A stretch of 64,000 bases of DNA from Roseburia sp. GTDB taxonomy: Bacteria; Bacillota; Clostridia; Lachnospirales; Lachnospiraceae. This document shows, piece after piece, positions 42,148 through 51,413 of this stretch (positions within the stretch are counted from its first letter, which is position 1; every line of letters starts with the position of its first letter). The notes beneath the pieces are model-generated. The model ran no database searches. It was not told the DNA's origin and saw only the letters and a list, made by a program, of their open reading frames with translations. The stretch lies in the NCBI GenBank assembly GCA_022771695.1, contig JALEKJ010000028.1, forward strand, positions 1-64,000. The letters are read 5' to 3'. The translations under genes were made by a program, and so were the position numbers.

Positions 42148-43241
42148 ATGAAGAAAAAAGTTTTATCTGCACTTTTATGTGCAGCAATGGTACTGTCCAT
42201 GACAGCCTGCGGTCTCAAAGAGCCGGAGACAACAGATGCCGGAAATGATGCCGCGACAACCGATGAGGCACCTGCAACCGAAGCAGCAGAGGGGGATGAC
42301 GCTTCCGGAACAGAGCCGGTTGGTCCGGCGGTTACCCTGGTTTTTGCAGAGGTAAATCCACTTGATACGATTGTAGGAAAGACGGATGTTGCATTCAAGG
42401 AGAAGTAGAAGAGCTTTCCGGTGGAAGCATTACCGTTGATATTCAGGCAAGCGGTGTGCTTGGCTCTGAGAATGATGTGTTAGATACCATGCTTGGTGGT
42501 GGCGGTACGATTGATATGTCTCGTATCTCGGCATTCGCATTGACAAGCTACGGCGGAGAGAAATCTAAGCTGTTATCTCTTCCATATACGTTTGTGAGCA
42601 GAGAGCATTTCTGGAACTTTGCTACTTCTGATTTGGCAGAGGAGTTCTTACTTGAGCCGCATGAGAATGGCACCGGCGTAAGAGGTCTGTTCTACGGAGA
42701 GGAGGGATTCCGTCATTTCTTTACCGTTAAGGAGATTTCCGGTATCGAAGACCTTGCAGGTATGAAGCTTCGTGTTTCTAATGACCCTGTTATGAACGGT
42801 CTGGTTGAGTCTCTTGGAGCATCTCCGACCGTTGTATCTTTTGGTGAGTTGTACTCTGCATTGCAGACCGGTGTTGTAGATGGTGCTGAGCAGCCTATCG
42901 CAAACTACAAGTCCAATGCATTCCCTGAAGTTGCGCCGAATCTTATCCTGGATGGACATACACTTGGAGCAATTCAGGTTATCATTACAGATGAAGCATG
43001 GGATTCTCTGACAGAAGAGCAACAGAACATCTTAATCGAGGCTGGTGAGTATGCATCCCAGTACAACAGAGAGATTTCTGAAAGCGCAGAGCAGGAAGTA
43101 TTAGAGCAGTTAAAAGCAGATGGCGTAAACGTAATCGAGGTTGATGATGTTGCACCATGGCAGGATGCTTGCAAGAGTGTTATTGAAGAGAATACTGTTG
43201 GCTTAGAGGATTTGTATCAGCAGATTGTAGATATGCAGTAA
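42148..43241 (+). pseudogene. dctP: TRAP transporter binding protein DctP, frameshifted
   Basis: The first 86 codons encode a lipoprotein signal (MKKKVLSALLCAAMVLSMTAC), a linker and the beginning of the DctP fold (FAEVNPLDTIVGKTDVAFKEK), then stop at 42406-42408. In the next frame the protein continues without loss from GTA 42405: VEELSGGSITVDIQASG, then GMKLRVSNDP with the family arginine, and on to 43241. Loss of one G in GAGAAGTAGAAG explains everything. If real, the TRAP system lacks its receptor. DctQ and DctM follow directly and look intact. Confidence 0.88.
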
Positions 43242-43323
43242 GAGCCAAGGCGATGTAAGTGCGTTTGAAAGGGCACAGAGAGAAGCGTTGCTCTCTGTGT
43301 CCTTGATTTTTAAGGAGGAGAAT

Positions 43324-43848
43324 ATGCCAAAATTTTTTGAGACAGTTGATAAATTGAAGCCGGCATATGATGTTGCATACAAAGTAGTGCTTTTTATATG
43401 TAAATTGCTGCTGATTGCTGATATTCTTATTACCAGTGTCTGCGTTGTCGGAAGATATGTTCCGTTTGTTCCCGATCCGGCATGGAGCGAGGAAGTAGTG
43501 CTGACTTTGATGTCCTATATGGCGGTGCTTTCAGCGGCACTTGCAATCCGTAGAAATGCACATATTCGTATGACTGCATTTGACGGCTATCTGCCGAAGG
43601 GGGTTATAAAATTCTTAGATATATTGGCAGATGTGGCAGTGTTTGCACTGGCAGTTGTCATGATTGTGGTAGGCTGGCAGTATGCAACAGGCATCGGTGC
43701 GAAAGCAACTTATGTAAGTATGCCGTTTTTATCCAAGTTCTGGATGTATTTTCCAATCCCATTGGCGGGCGTTGCAATGGTGATTTTTGAATTGGAGACA
43801 ATTTATAATCATGTAAAAGGAATATTTGTGAAGGAGGGAGAAGCATAA
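43324..43848 (+). CDS. dctQ: TRAP transporter small permease DctQ, 174 aa
   Basis: Four transmembrane helices are visible, with the hallmark PDPAWSEEVVLTLMSYMAVLSAALAIRRNAHIRM across the second and the following loop. ATG 43324 is preferred because AAGGAGGAGAAT lies just upstream; an earlier in-frame TTG at 43288 has no site. Its stop shares bases with the DctM start (ATAATGG), so the two are coupled. It stabilises the large subunit and contributes to receptor docking. Confidence 0.92.
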   Translation: MPKFFETVDKLKPAYDVAYKVVLFICKLLLIADILITSVCVVGRYVPFVPDPAWSEEVVLTLMSYMAVLSAALAIRRNAHIRMTAFDGYLPKGVIKFLDILADVAVFALAVVMIVVGWQYATGIGAKATYVSMPFLSKFWMYFPIPLAGVAMVIFELETIYNHVKGIFVKEGEA

Positions 43849-45143
43849 TGGAAGTACAAAGTGTTGCAATCGCAGTATTGCTGATTAGCTTTATCGTTAT
43901 GATTTTATTGAGATTTCCGATTGCATATGCAGTTGCGCTATCGTCTCTCTTTTGTCTATTGTCGCAAGGGCTGCCGCTGACGACTGTCTGCCAGCAGATG
44001 GTAAAAGGTATCAGTTCCTTTAGTTTGATGGCGGTTCCGTTTTTTATCACTATGGGCGTTTTGATGGGCAGCGGTGGTATATCGGAAAAACTGATAGCGC
44101 TGGCAAATGCCTGTGTGGGCTGGATGACCGGCGGTATGGCAATGGTTAATATCGTGGCATCTTATTTCTTCGGTGGAATCTCCGGCTCTGCATCTGCAGA
44201 TACGGCTTCTATCGGAAGCATCATGATTCCAATGATGGTAGATCAGGGTTATGATGATGATTTCTCTACCGCAGTTACAATTACCTCTTCTTGTGAGGGA
44301 TTACTTGTTCCTCCAAGTCATAATATGGTTATCTATGCAATGTCTGCAGGCGGTATTTCCGTAGGAAGCCTTTTCCTTGCCGGATATCTACCGGGGGCAT
44401 TGCTTGCAGTATCCCTGATGGTTGGTTCTTACATTATATCTAAGAAACGCCACTATCCGAAGGGAGATAAATTCAGCTTTAAGGCGTTAATCAAGCAGCT
44501 TGGTGTATCTTTCTGGGCATTGGCGGCCGTTATCATTGTAGTGGTCGGCGTTGTTGCAGGATGGTTTACGGCGACAGAGTCTGCGGCAATTGCTGTATTC
44601 TACAGCTTGATTGTCAGTGTCTATATTTACAAGGGGCTGGACTGGAAGGGCGTATGGAAATGTTTGGAGCAGTGCATCGACACATTGTCAATCGTGTTGA
44701 TTCTCATTTCCACCTCCAGCATTTTCGGTTATTGTCTGACAACATTACACGTACCGGATTTGGCAGCAAAGGCAATTATCGGATTCTCCTCAAACCCGAT
44801 TGTCATTGCACTGCTATTAAACTTGATTTTACTGTTCCTTGGCTGTATCATGGATATGGCGCCGATTATTTTGATTGCAACACCAATCTTGTTGCCAATC
44901 GCTACATCAATCGGTATTGACCCGGTTCAGTTTGGTATCATCATGATATTAAACTGTGGTATCGGTCTTTTAACACCGCCGGTAGGTTCGGTATTATTTA
45001 TCGGTTCTGCAGTCAGCGGTGTGAAGATGGAGCGTGTGGTAAAAGCAACACTGCCGTTCTATGTGTGTATGATTGTTGTTTTGATGTTATTGACATTTAT
45101 TCCGGAGGTTAGCATGGGACTCCCGATGCTCTTTGGAAATTAA
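43848..45143 (+). CDS. dctM: TRAP transporter large permease DctM, 431 aa
   Basis: A twelve-helix sodium-coupled transporter subunit. Diagnostic motifs include PFFITMGVLMGSGGISEKLIALANACVG, GGISGSASADTASIGSIMIPMM, a second half FLGCIMDMAPIILIATPILLP and MILNCGIGLLTPPVGSVLF. Length is normal and the protein is intact, unlike its binding protein upstream. The substrate class (dicarboxylate, sialic acid, other acids) cannot be told from sequence; the cupin and MFS genes downstream hint at sugar acids. Confidence 0.94.
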   Translation: MEVQSVAIAVLLISFIVMILLRFPIAYAVALSSLFCLLSQGLPLTTVCQQMVKGISSFSLMAVPFFITMGVLMGSGGISEKLIALANACVGWMTGGMAMVNIVASYFFGGISGSASADTASIGSIMIPMMVDQGYDDDFSTAVTITSSCEGLLVPPSHNMVIYAMSAGGISVGSLFLAGYLPGALLAVSLMVGSYIISKKRHYPKGDKFSFKALIKQLGVSFWALAAVIIVVVGVVAGWFTATESAAIAVFYSLIVSVYIYKGLDWKGVWKCLEQCIDTLSIVLILISTSSIFGYCLTTLHVPDLAAKAIIGFSSNPIVIALLLNLILLFLGCIMDMAPIILIATPILLPIATSIGIDPVQFGIIMILNCGIGLLTPPVGSVLFIGSAVSGVKMERVVKATLPFYVCMIVVLMLLTFIPEVSMGLPMLFGN

Positions 45144-45176
45144 CATTGTATTAGAGTTGGAAAGGATATTCCCGGC

Positions 45177-45650
45177 ATGACGTATCAATACAAAAGCGAA
45201 GTAAATGCATTGGATTTCTGGAAACTGACCATGCGTCAGACCTGGTGCTCGGTAGCGGGCGTTTGCAATATGGTATTTACGGTTGCAATGATTCTGCTGG
45301 CGGTAAAGTTCTGGGAAACGTCCAATAATATTCTGCAGGTGCTTATGCTTTTTGGATGTCTGCTGTTTCCTGTTATTCAGCCGATTGGTATTTACTTAAA
45401 GGCGAAGGCTCGCACGAAGGAGATGCCGAAGAACGTCAGTCTGTTATTTGATGATGCGGGGCTTCATGTAACCATGGGAAAAGAAAAACAGGACATACCG
45501 TGGAGAAACATTCGTGTCACAAAGCAGAGAGAGATGTTGGTTGTCTTTTCGGATGCAAGGCATGGGTACATCTTGACGAACCGTGTACTGGGCGAGGAAA
45601 AAGAAAGCTTTTTTGTGTATGCAAAAGCGAAAATAGAACAATGTAGTTAA
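45177..45650 (+). CDS. YcxB-like membrane protein, 157 aa
   Basis: Two N-terminal membrane helices (about 25-45 and 53-70) are followed by a cytoplasmic beta-rich domain with LLFDDAGLHVTMGKEKQDIPWRNI, the pattern of the YcxB-like family found in Firmicutes as a small PH-like membrane protein. Function is not established. It follows dctM by 33 bp behind GGAAAGGA, and a terminator follows it, so it is the last gene of the TRAP transcript. Confidence 0.75.
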   Translation: MTYQYKSEVNALDFWKLTMRQTWCSVAGVCNMVFTVAMILLAVKFWETSNNILQVLMLFGCLLFPVIQPIGIYLKAKARTKEMPKNVSLLFDDAGLHVTMGKEKQDIPWRNIRVTKQREMLVVFSDARHGYILTNRVLGEEKESFFVYAKAKIEQCS

Positions 45651-45654
45651 GGAA

Positions 45655-45698
45655 GCGCAAAGCTGCATGTACGATATTGTATCTGCGGCTTTGCTTTT
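45655..45698 (+). terminator. Terminator after the YcxB-like gene
   Basis: GCAAAGCTGCA pairs with TGCGGCTTTGC with one G-U pair, followed by TTTTCCC. It separates the transporter from the sensing genes, though readthrough is likely given the weak tail. Confidence 0.7.
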
Positions 45699-45734
45699 CC
45701 CATATTGTGGAGAATTTTTGACAAAGGACGGAAC

Positions 45735-47219
45735 ATGCAGGTGAGAGAAAAAATCAAAGCGACGTGGCAAGCGCTTACCATTAAGAAAAAAATAGCAGCG
45801 TTTACCGGAATGGTATTTTTGATTATTTCACTTTCCGTGATGTTCGATATCTGGGTTGTGGAATTCTCGCTAATTGATTTTAACGGAATCTTACAGGACA
45901 ATGCAAAGAGCAGCGAGTTAGTACAGGCGCTTGAAAGTGAGCAGGAGCTTTTTGAAAACTATATGAAGAGCAACAGCGAGGAGGAAAGGATTGCGCTTGG
46001 GGCTGCGATGCAACGCACCTATGATGCGGTATATAATCTGCCGTTTTCCTACAATGAAATAGGAGAAGTGCGCTATGCAAAGACATGGTCGATTCGGAAC
46101 AGCTATGAGGTGTATCGCCAGAGGCGTGATGCAGTGCTGCTGCTCGATGAAAGTGAGCCGGACTATATTGGTAAGCTCTATGAAGTCTACGGTATGCAGA
46201 GATATTTGCAGGAATATGCAAACACACTTATGACGTACACCATTGAAGCAGGAAATAGCGTGTATCAGGAGCGGGTGCCGACGCTTATCCGTGTGCCGAT
46301 TGCAGTTATTTTATTCGGAATCATCCTGTTCTGGGGAATGTTAAAGCTTGCGAAGCTTATGAACAGTACGATTATTTCTCCGGTTATGGAGCTTGTAGCT
46401 GCTTCACAGAAAATAGCGACGAATGACTTTTTTGTGGAAGATGTAAAAGTGGAAAACAAGGATGAGTTGGGGGAACTCGTCCGTGCATTCAATAAAATGA
46501 AATATGCGACAGGAGAATACATTCTGGCGTTGGAGGAAAAGCGAAAGACGTTAGATCTCTTACATGAGGAGGAATTGGAGAAACTGGAGACGGAAAAGAG
46601 ACTCGAAATGATAAAATTGGAATTGTTGAAGAGTCAGATTAATCCGCATTTCCTGTTTAATACCTTAAATGTGATTGGCGGTATGGCGAACCTCGAGGAC
46701 GCACATACAACAGAGAAGATGATAAAGGCATTAAGCTCACTGTTCCGGTACAACTTGAAAACGCCTGAGGTGGAGATCGCACTGGTGCGCGAACTGAAGG
46801 TCGTGGAGAATTATATGTATTTACAGCAGATGCGTTTTGGTGAGCGTATTTCTTATGAAGTTAACAGCGAAGTGAATGAGGAGCTTGTCGTGGTGCCGAC
46901 ATTTACATTTCAACCGCTCGTAGAGAATGCTATCATACATGGATTGTCTCCGAAGGAAGCAGGTGGCAGAATTCGCATTCATATCTGGAAGAGGGAGCAG
47001 CGCCTGTTTATTACGATTGGCGATGATGGAATAGGAATGGATGAAGGACAGTTGACACACCTTAGGGAGCAACTGAGACAGGGCGAGGAAGGTCATACCG
47101 GAATTGGACTGGGCAATATTTATCGGCGAATTCATGCCATGTATGAGGACAGTTCTGTACAAATTTACAGTAAAAAGAATGCCGGAACCGTAATTCGGAT
47201 TGAGATACCGCAAAATTGA
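45735..47219 (+). CDS. YesM-type sensor histidine kinase, 494 aa
   Basis: Two membrane helices (about 25-45 and 190-210) flank an extracytoplasmic helical sensor region of about 145 residues. A HAMP domain follows (PVMELVAASQKIATNDFFVEDV), then a coiled coil, the His_kinase core with H305 in LLKSQINPHFLFNTLN, and the HATPase domain (PLVENAIIHGL, DDGIGMD, GIGLGNIYRRI). ATG 45735 is chosen because AAAGGACGG precedes it. It is encoded with an AraC-type response regulator, an SBP and an MFS transporter, suggesting it senses the TRAP substrate or a related compound, possibly through the SBP. Confidence 0.93.
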   Translation: MQVREKIKATWQALTIKKKIAAFTGMVFLIISLSVMFDIWVVEFSLIDFNGILQDNAKSSELVQALESEQELFENYMKSNSEEERIALGAAMQRTYDAVYNLPFSYNEIGEVRYAKTWSIRNSYEVYRQRRDAVLLLDESEPDYIGKLYEVYGMQRYLQEYANTLMTYTIEAGNSVYQERVPTLIRVPIAVILFGIILFWGMLKLAKLMNSTIISPVMELVAASQKIATNDFFVEDVKVENKDELGELVRAFNKMKYATGEYILALEEKRKTLDLLHEEELEKLETEKRLEMIKLELLKSQINPHFLFNTLNVIGGMANLEDAHTTEKMIKALSSLFRYNLKTPEVEIALVRELKVVENYMYLQQMRFGERISYEVNSEVNEELVVVPTFTFQPLVENAIIHGLSPKEAGGRIRIHIWKREQRLFITIGDDGIGMDEGQLTHLREQLRQGEEGHTGIGLGNIYRRIHAMYEDSSVQIYSKKNAGTVIRIEIPQN

Positions 47220-47248
47220 CGTCATAGCCGAGAGAGATGGAGGAAACA

Positions 47249-48091
47249 ATGTACCGTGTATTAATAGCAGATGATGAACCGATTGAAAGAACGGTCGTTA
47301 GTAAAACAATTCAAAACCATTTTCACGGACAGTTGGAAGTGATACAGGCGGTAAATGGAAGAGAAGCAGTAGAAATGTTCTTTGAAAAAGAGTGCCAAAT
47401 TGCGCTTCTTGACATCGAGATGCCCGGTGTGAATGGATTGGAGTCAGCGGAGCGGATTCGTGAGAAAGACAAGGAGTGTAGTATCATTTTTTTAACTGCA
47501 TTTGATGAATTTAGTTACGCAAAGCGTGCGATTGGCGTGCGCGCAATGGACTATCTGCTAAAGCCGAGTGCGGAAGAGGAATTGGTGGCAGTGCTTGAGG
47601 AAGCAATGCGTCTGGCGGATGAGGCGAAGCAGCAAGGAAGAGAGAAACAGACAGAAGCAGCTTTGCATGTAGACGAACAACGCGCGAAAGAGCAGGCGGC
47701 GGAAACAAGGAATGAGGAAAGTTTCGAAGATATCCGCATGAATGCGGTAGCAGAGATGATTCGCAATTATATTGATGAAAATTATCAGGAAGACATTTCG
47801 CTGCAGACGGCAGCAAGTGCCATGAATTATTCGGATGCTTATTTTTGTAAAATTTTTAAGCAGTGTTTCGACAAGAGCTTTATCGTATATTTGTCGGAAT
47901 ACCGTGTGGAGAAGGCAAAACAGCTTCTTTCTGATGTGAAGAATAATGTAAAGGATATCAGCCAGAAGGTGGGATATCGTGATTCCAATTATTTTGCAAA
48001 GGTATTTAAACGCGTGGCAGGAGTAACTCCGACGGAATACCGGGTACAGGTATTAGGACAGATAGAAAAGCAGGGACAGTCAGATGGGTGA
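47249..48091 (+). CDS. Response regulator with AraC-type DNA-binding domain, 280 aa
   Basis: The receiver domain covers residues 1-120 with the acidic pocket at the start (LIADDEPIERT), phospho-acceptor D55 in ALLDIEMPG, the threonine in FLTAFDE and the lysine in YLLKPS. A charged alanine-rich linker follows (about 125-165), then an AraC double HTH (SAMNYSDAYFCKIFKQCF ... VGYRDSNYFAKVFKRVAGVTPTEYR). ATG 47249 is preferred over 47237 because GGAGG lies just ahead of it. It probably activates the TRAP and MFS genes around it. Its end overlaps the next gene region. Confidence 0.93.
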   Translation: MYRVLIADDEPIERTVVSKTIQNHFHGQLEVIQAVNGREAVEMFFEKECQIALLDIEMPGVNGLESAERIREKDKECSIIFLTAFDEFSYAKRAIGVRAMDYLLKPSAEEELVAVLEEAMRLADEAKQQGREKQTEAALHVDEQRAKEQAAETRNEESFEDIRMNAVAEMIRNYIDENYQEDISLQTAASAMNYSDAYFCKIFKQCFDKSFIVYLSEYRVEKAKQLLSDVKNNVKDISQKVGYRDSNYFAKVFKRVAGVTPTEYRVQVLGQIEKQGQSDG

Positions 48092-48095
48092 TAAG

Positions 48096-49112
48096 ATGAA
48101 AAAGGAAAAAACGAAGGCAATCATAGGCGGAGCAGTGCTGCTTGCAGCAGTTGCCGGAGCGTTGTGGTATTGTGCGCAACCGGAAGAAAAAGAGCCGGAG
48201 TTTGTATTTTCTTATGCGGAGAATCAGGCGGAGGACTATCCAACGACACTGGGTGCCAAGCGATTTGCAGAATTGGTAGAGGAACGGACGGATGGACGTA
48301 TCCGGATATTGGTTCAGGCAGAGGGAAAAATGGGCTCTGAGATGGAAGTTATCCAACAGATGCAGTATGGTGGAATTGATTTTGCACGCGTGTCATTGTC
48401 GCAGCTTGCGGTGTATATTCCGGAACTGAATGTACTTCAGATGCCGTATTTATATGAGGACTCCGAGCATATGTGGAAAGTTCTCGACGGGGATATCGGA
48501 GCAGAATTTTTGACCGGTGTAGGTGACAATGGACTGATTGGACTATCCTGGTATGATGCGGGGGCGCGAAATTTTTATAACTCCAAGCAGCCGATTACCT
48601 GTCTGGAGGATGTGGCAGGTATGCGTATCCGCGTACAGGAGTCAGAGCTTATGGCTGACATGGTAGAGGCACTGGGTGCAACTGCGGTTCCGCTTGGATA
48701 CGCGGAAGTATATTCCAGTTTGGAGCGAGGACTGGTAGATGGAGCGGAAAACAACTGGCCATCCTACGAGTCAATGAACCACTATGAGGTAGCACAGTAC
48801 TATACGGTGGACGAACATACGAGAGTGCCGGAAATGCAGATTTGCTCCGAATATACGTGGGAGAAATTATCGGAAGAAGATCGGGCAATTATTCGAGTGT
48901 GCGCGATGGAGTCTGCGCTGTATGAGCGGGAACTTTGGACGGAGAGAGAAGAGACATCAAGAAGTATTGTTGCATCCCATGGTACGGAGATTGTGGAACT
49001 TTCTGCAGAGGAAAGAAAGCGATTTCAGACAGCAGTGATGGGAGTCTACGAAAAATACTGCGGTGACTATATGGATATCATAGATGAGATTATAGCGACA
49101 GGAGAAAATTAA
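48096..49112 (+). CDS. Second TRAP-type binding protein (DctP family), 338 aa
   Basis: A basic start and one hydrophobic helix (about 8-25) act as signal or anchor; the cysteine after it does not give a clean lipobox. The DctP core is complete: TLGAKRFAELVEERTDGRIRILVQAEG, then GMRIRVQESELMADMVEALGA with the substrate-clamping arginine, and GLVDGAENNWPSYESMNHYEVAQYY. It belongs to the regulatory cluster, not the dctQM operon, so it may be a ligand-presenting partner for the kinase, or a replacement receptor for the frameshifted dctP. ATG 48096 follows GGTGAT; its reading frame overlaps none of the RR. Confidence 0.9.
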   Translation: MKKEKTKAIIGGAVLLAAVAGALWYCAQPEEKEPEFVFSYAENQAEDYPTTLGAKRFAELVEERTDGRIRILVQAEGKMGSEMEVIQQMQYGGIDFARVSLSQLAVYIPELNVLQMPYLYEDSEHMWKVLDGDIGAEFLTGVGDNGLIGLSWYDAGARNFYNSKQPITCLEDVAGMRIRVQESELMADMVEALGATAVPLGYAEVYSSLERGLVDGAENNWPSYESMNHYEVAQYYTVDEHTRVPEMQICSEYTWEKLSEEDRAIIRVCAMESALYERELWTEREETSRSIVASHGTEIVELSAEERKRFQTAVMGVYEKYCGDYMDIIDEIIATGEN

Positions 49113-49114
49113 AA

Positions 49115-50290
49115 ATGGAATTTTTACAAGAAAAAGAAAAACGAATGCAGTTTTTGTGCAGCTATGGCGTGTTTGTTATCAATGGCATGCTGGCATTATC
49201 TATCGGTTCGCTTCTTCCGTTCATAAGGGATGCGAGAGGACTTGACTATGCATTTTGCGGATTGATTGTCAGTCTTCATTCCGTGGGGAATTTGATTTCC
49301 AGTTTTGTGGCGGGAGCATTGCCGGTTGTGATTGGCAGAAAGAAGAGCATTCTTTTGTTTAACGCTTTTTTTGCCCTGTCATATCTGTTGATTATTTTTG
49401 GCAACAGCAATCTTTGCATTGCGCTTGCATTTTGTATGACGGGACTTGCAAGAGGCGCTACAAGTAATTTTTGCAATACAACCATCAATAATCTTGCGCC
49501 GGGAAAAGCTTGGATTATCAATGGATTGCATGCAATGTTTTCGGTGGGAGCATTTGCCTTTCCTATTTTGCTGACAGTGCTAACAGCGGGAAATGCCGGA
49601 GACTGGGTGTACGCATGTTACTTTATGCTTGTAATGGGAATTTTAAGCTGGATTCTGTATTATATACTTCCGGTGGAGAATGATAAGTTAGAGAAGACGG
49701 ATAAGGGAAGTAATTTTGCGTTTTTCCGGGAACCGCTTTTCTATTTGTGCACGCTGACCTTATTTTTCTATCTTTGTGCGGAGCAGGGGGTCATCGGGTG
49801 GATGGTTACCTATTTTAAGGACTCGGGCTTACTTGATGCGTCGTTGTCTCAGATTACAGCAAGCGTGCTTTGGATTATGATATTGGCGGGGCGTCTGACG
49901 ACGGCATGGCTTTCTACGAAAGTGCCGAAAGAGCGGTTGCTGCTTGTCATGGGAGTGGGAATTGTGTTGTTCTTCTTTTTGCTTTTGTTTAGCAGAAGTA
50001 CGCCATGGATTGTATTTGGAATCATGGGATTTGGCTATAGCATGGCAGGAATTTACCCGACTACCGTATCGTTTTCGGGAGGAATCATTCAGAAATATCC
50101 GCTTGCCTGGAGTTTTATCCTAACGTTGGCGAGTATCGGCTCTATTGTGATGCCTTCAATTATCGGTAAGATTGCAGAAACAGCGGGAATTTTTTATGGA
50201 ATGAGCTCTATTGTTGCAGTTGTGCTTATTGATTTGGCTTGTATTATCGGATTGGTCGTATATATATCCAAAGAAAAAGGGGCGTGTTAG
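49115..50290 (+). CDS. Major facilitator superfamily transporter, 391 aa
   Basis: Twelve hydrophobic segments are visible, with an MFS motif-A-like loop IGRKKSILLFN after the second helix and a weaker repeat RLTTAWLSTKVPKERLLL in the second half. The central cytoplasmic loop (LPVENDKLEKTDKGSN) divides two six-helix halves. The substrate is not evident; FucP/sugar-type MFS proteins have similar organisation. It begins two bases after the binding protein gene and ends 3 bp before the cupin, so the genes form one operon. Confidence 0.88.
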   Translation: MEFLQEKEKRMQFLCSYGVFVINGMLALSIGSLLPFIRDARGLDYAFCGLIVSLHSVGNLISSFVAGALPVVIGRKKSILLFNAFFALSYLLIIFGNSNLCIALAFCMTGLARGATSNFCNTTINNLAPGKAWIINGLHAMFSVGAFAFPILLTVLTAGNAGDWVYACYFMLVMGILSWILYYILPVENDKLEKTDKGSNFAFFREPLFYLCTLTLFFYLCAEQGVIGWMVTYFKDSGLLDASLSQITASVLWIMILAGRLTTAWLSTKVPKERLLLVMGVGIVLFFFLLLFSRSTPWIVFGIMGFGYSMAGIYPTTVSFSGGIIQKYPLAWSFILTLASIGSIVMPSIIGKIAETAGIFYGMSSIVAVVLIDLACIIGLVVYISKEKGAC

Positions 50291-50293
50291 ACT

Positions 50294-50641
50294 ATGAAAG
50301 CAAAAAAGAATCAGATATGGAACGCAAATGAGGAGATTGGATTTGAAGACTGCGCAGAAGGTGTCAGACGCAAGATTCTTGCCTATGCGGACGAACTGAT
50401 GTGTGTGGAAAACCATTTTGAAAAGGGGGCCGTAGGAGCCTTACATCATCATCCACATACTCAGATTACCTATGTGGTATCCGGGCAGTTTGAATTTGAA
50501 GTGGCAGGAGAAAAACGAATTGTAAATCCCGGGGATGCGTTGCTGAAAAGAGACGGAATCGAGCACGGCTGTGTGTGCTTAAAAGAGGGAATATTACTTG
50601 ACATCTTTACGCCGATGCGCGAGGAATTTGTAGAAAATTAG
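50294..50641 (+). CDS. Cupin-domain protein, 115 aa
   Basis: A single cupin barrel: motif 1 contains the metal-ligand histidines (GALHHHPHTQITYVVSGQFEFEV) and motif 2 is NPGDALLKRDGIEHGCVCL. Metal-binding cupins of this size bind or isomerise sugar acids and uronates or act as small-molecule binding regulators. It is the last gene of the sensor/MFS operon, which supports a role in using the same carboxylated substrate. The exact reaction is not assignable. Confidence 0.9.
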   Translation: MKAKKNQIWNANEEIGFEDCAEGVRRKILAYADELMCVENHFEKGAVGALHHHPHTQITYVVSGQFEFEVAGEKRIVNPGDALLKRDGIEHGCVCLKEGILLDIFTPMREEFVEN

Positions 50642-50668
50642 GAAAGTGGGGTGCCGCAAAAGGGTACC

Positions 50669-50715
50669 ATACAGAAGGGCATATATATAGAATATATGCC
50701 CTTCTGTATATTTCC
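50669..50715. terminator. Bidirectional terminator between the cupin and ktrA
   Basis: A perfect 18-bp inverted repeat (ATACAGAAGGGCATATAT, 50669-50686, with its complement at 50692-50709) separates converging genes. Both strands have short T-rich tails. Confidence 0.85.
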
Positions 50716-50735
50716 TATTTATGGCGGCAGTTCGC

Positions 50736-51386
50736 TTACAATTTTTTTACAATCTTCTCGACATCACTTTGATGTCCAAGTACCATCAGATGCTCATCCT
50801 TCTGGAATACATAGTCCGGACCGGGTGTCAGCTTCATGTTGCCGCCTGCCTTGACACCGATGATATTCGTATGATATGTTGCGCGGAAATTAACCTCCAT
50901 GATGGTGCGCCCAATCCATTCCGGAAGAGGTGCAATCTCGTAGATGGAGTAGCCGTTTCCAAGCTCCACATAGTCGAAAACCTGATTGGCAGAGAAGCGT
51001 ACGGCAACTTTTTCTGCGATGTCACGATCCGGATAAATAACTTCATCTGCACCGTTGCGAAGCAGAAACTTCGCATGGATATCGCGATTTGCCTTGCTGA
51101 CCACGTATTTTGCGCCAAGCTCTTTTAACTGGCTTGTAATTTCAAGACTGCTCTGGAAGTTGTTCCCGATACATACGAAGCAGATATCGAAATTTCCCAC
51201 ACCGAGGCTCTTTAATACTTTTTCATTGGTGCAGTCGCCGATTTTGGCACTGACGACAAGCGGGAGCAGATCCTCTAATTTGCTTTCGTCCTGATCAACA
51301 ATCATGATTTCGTTGTCGAGGCGGGATAAGTCATGGCAAAGGTGCGTTCCAAAGCGCCCGAGCCCGATAATTAGTATTGATTTCAT
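50736..51386 (-). CDS. ktrA: Potassium channel regulator KtrA/TrkA type, 216 aa
   Basis: The N-terminal RCK domain begins with the nucleotide-binding glycine pattern ILIIGLGRFGTHLCHDLSRLD and an acidic end of strand 2 (IMIVDQDE). A TrkA-C domain follows, with YEIAPLPEWIGRTIMEVNFRATYHTNIIGVKAGG. It forms the octameric gating ring of the Ktr potassium uptake system and responds to ATP/ADP or cyclic-di-AMP. It is transcribed after ktrB (28 bp gap) and its start has AAAGGAGTA on the minus strand. Confidence 0.94.
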   Translation of the reverse strand: MKSILIIGLGRFGTHLCHDLSRLDNEIMIVDQDESKLEDLLPLVVSAKIGDCTNEKVLKSLGVGNFDICFVCIGNNFQSSLEITSQLKELGAKYVVSKANRDIHAKFLLRNGADEVIYPDRDIAEKVAVRFSANQVFDYVELGNGYSIYEIAPLPEWIGRTIMEVNFRATYHTNIIGVKAGGNMKLTPGPDYVFQKDEHLMVLGHQSDVEKIVKKL

Positions 51387-51413
51387 AGTGGTACTCCTTT
51401 ATAAAAAGAATGG

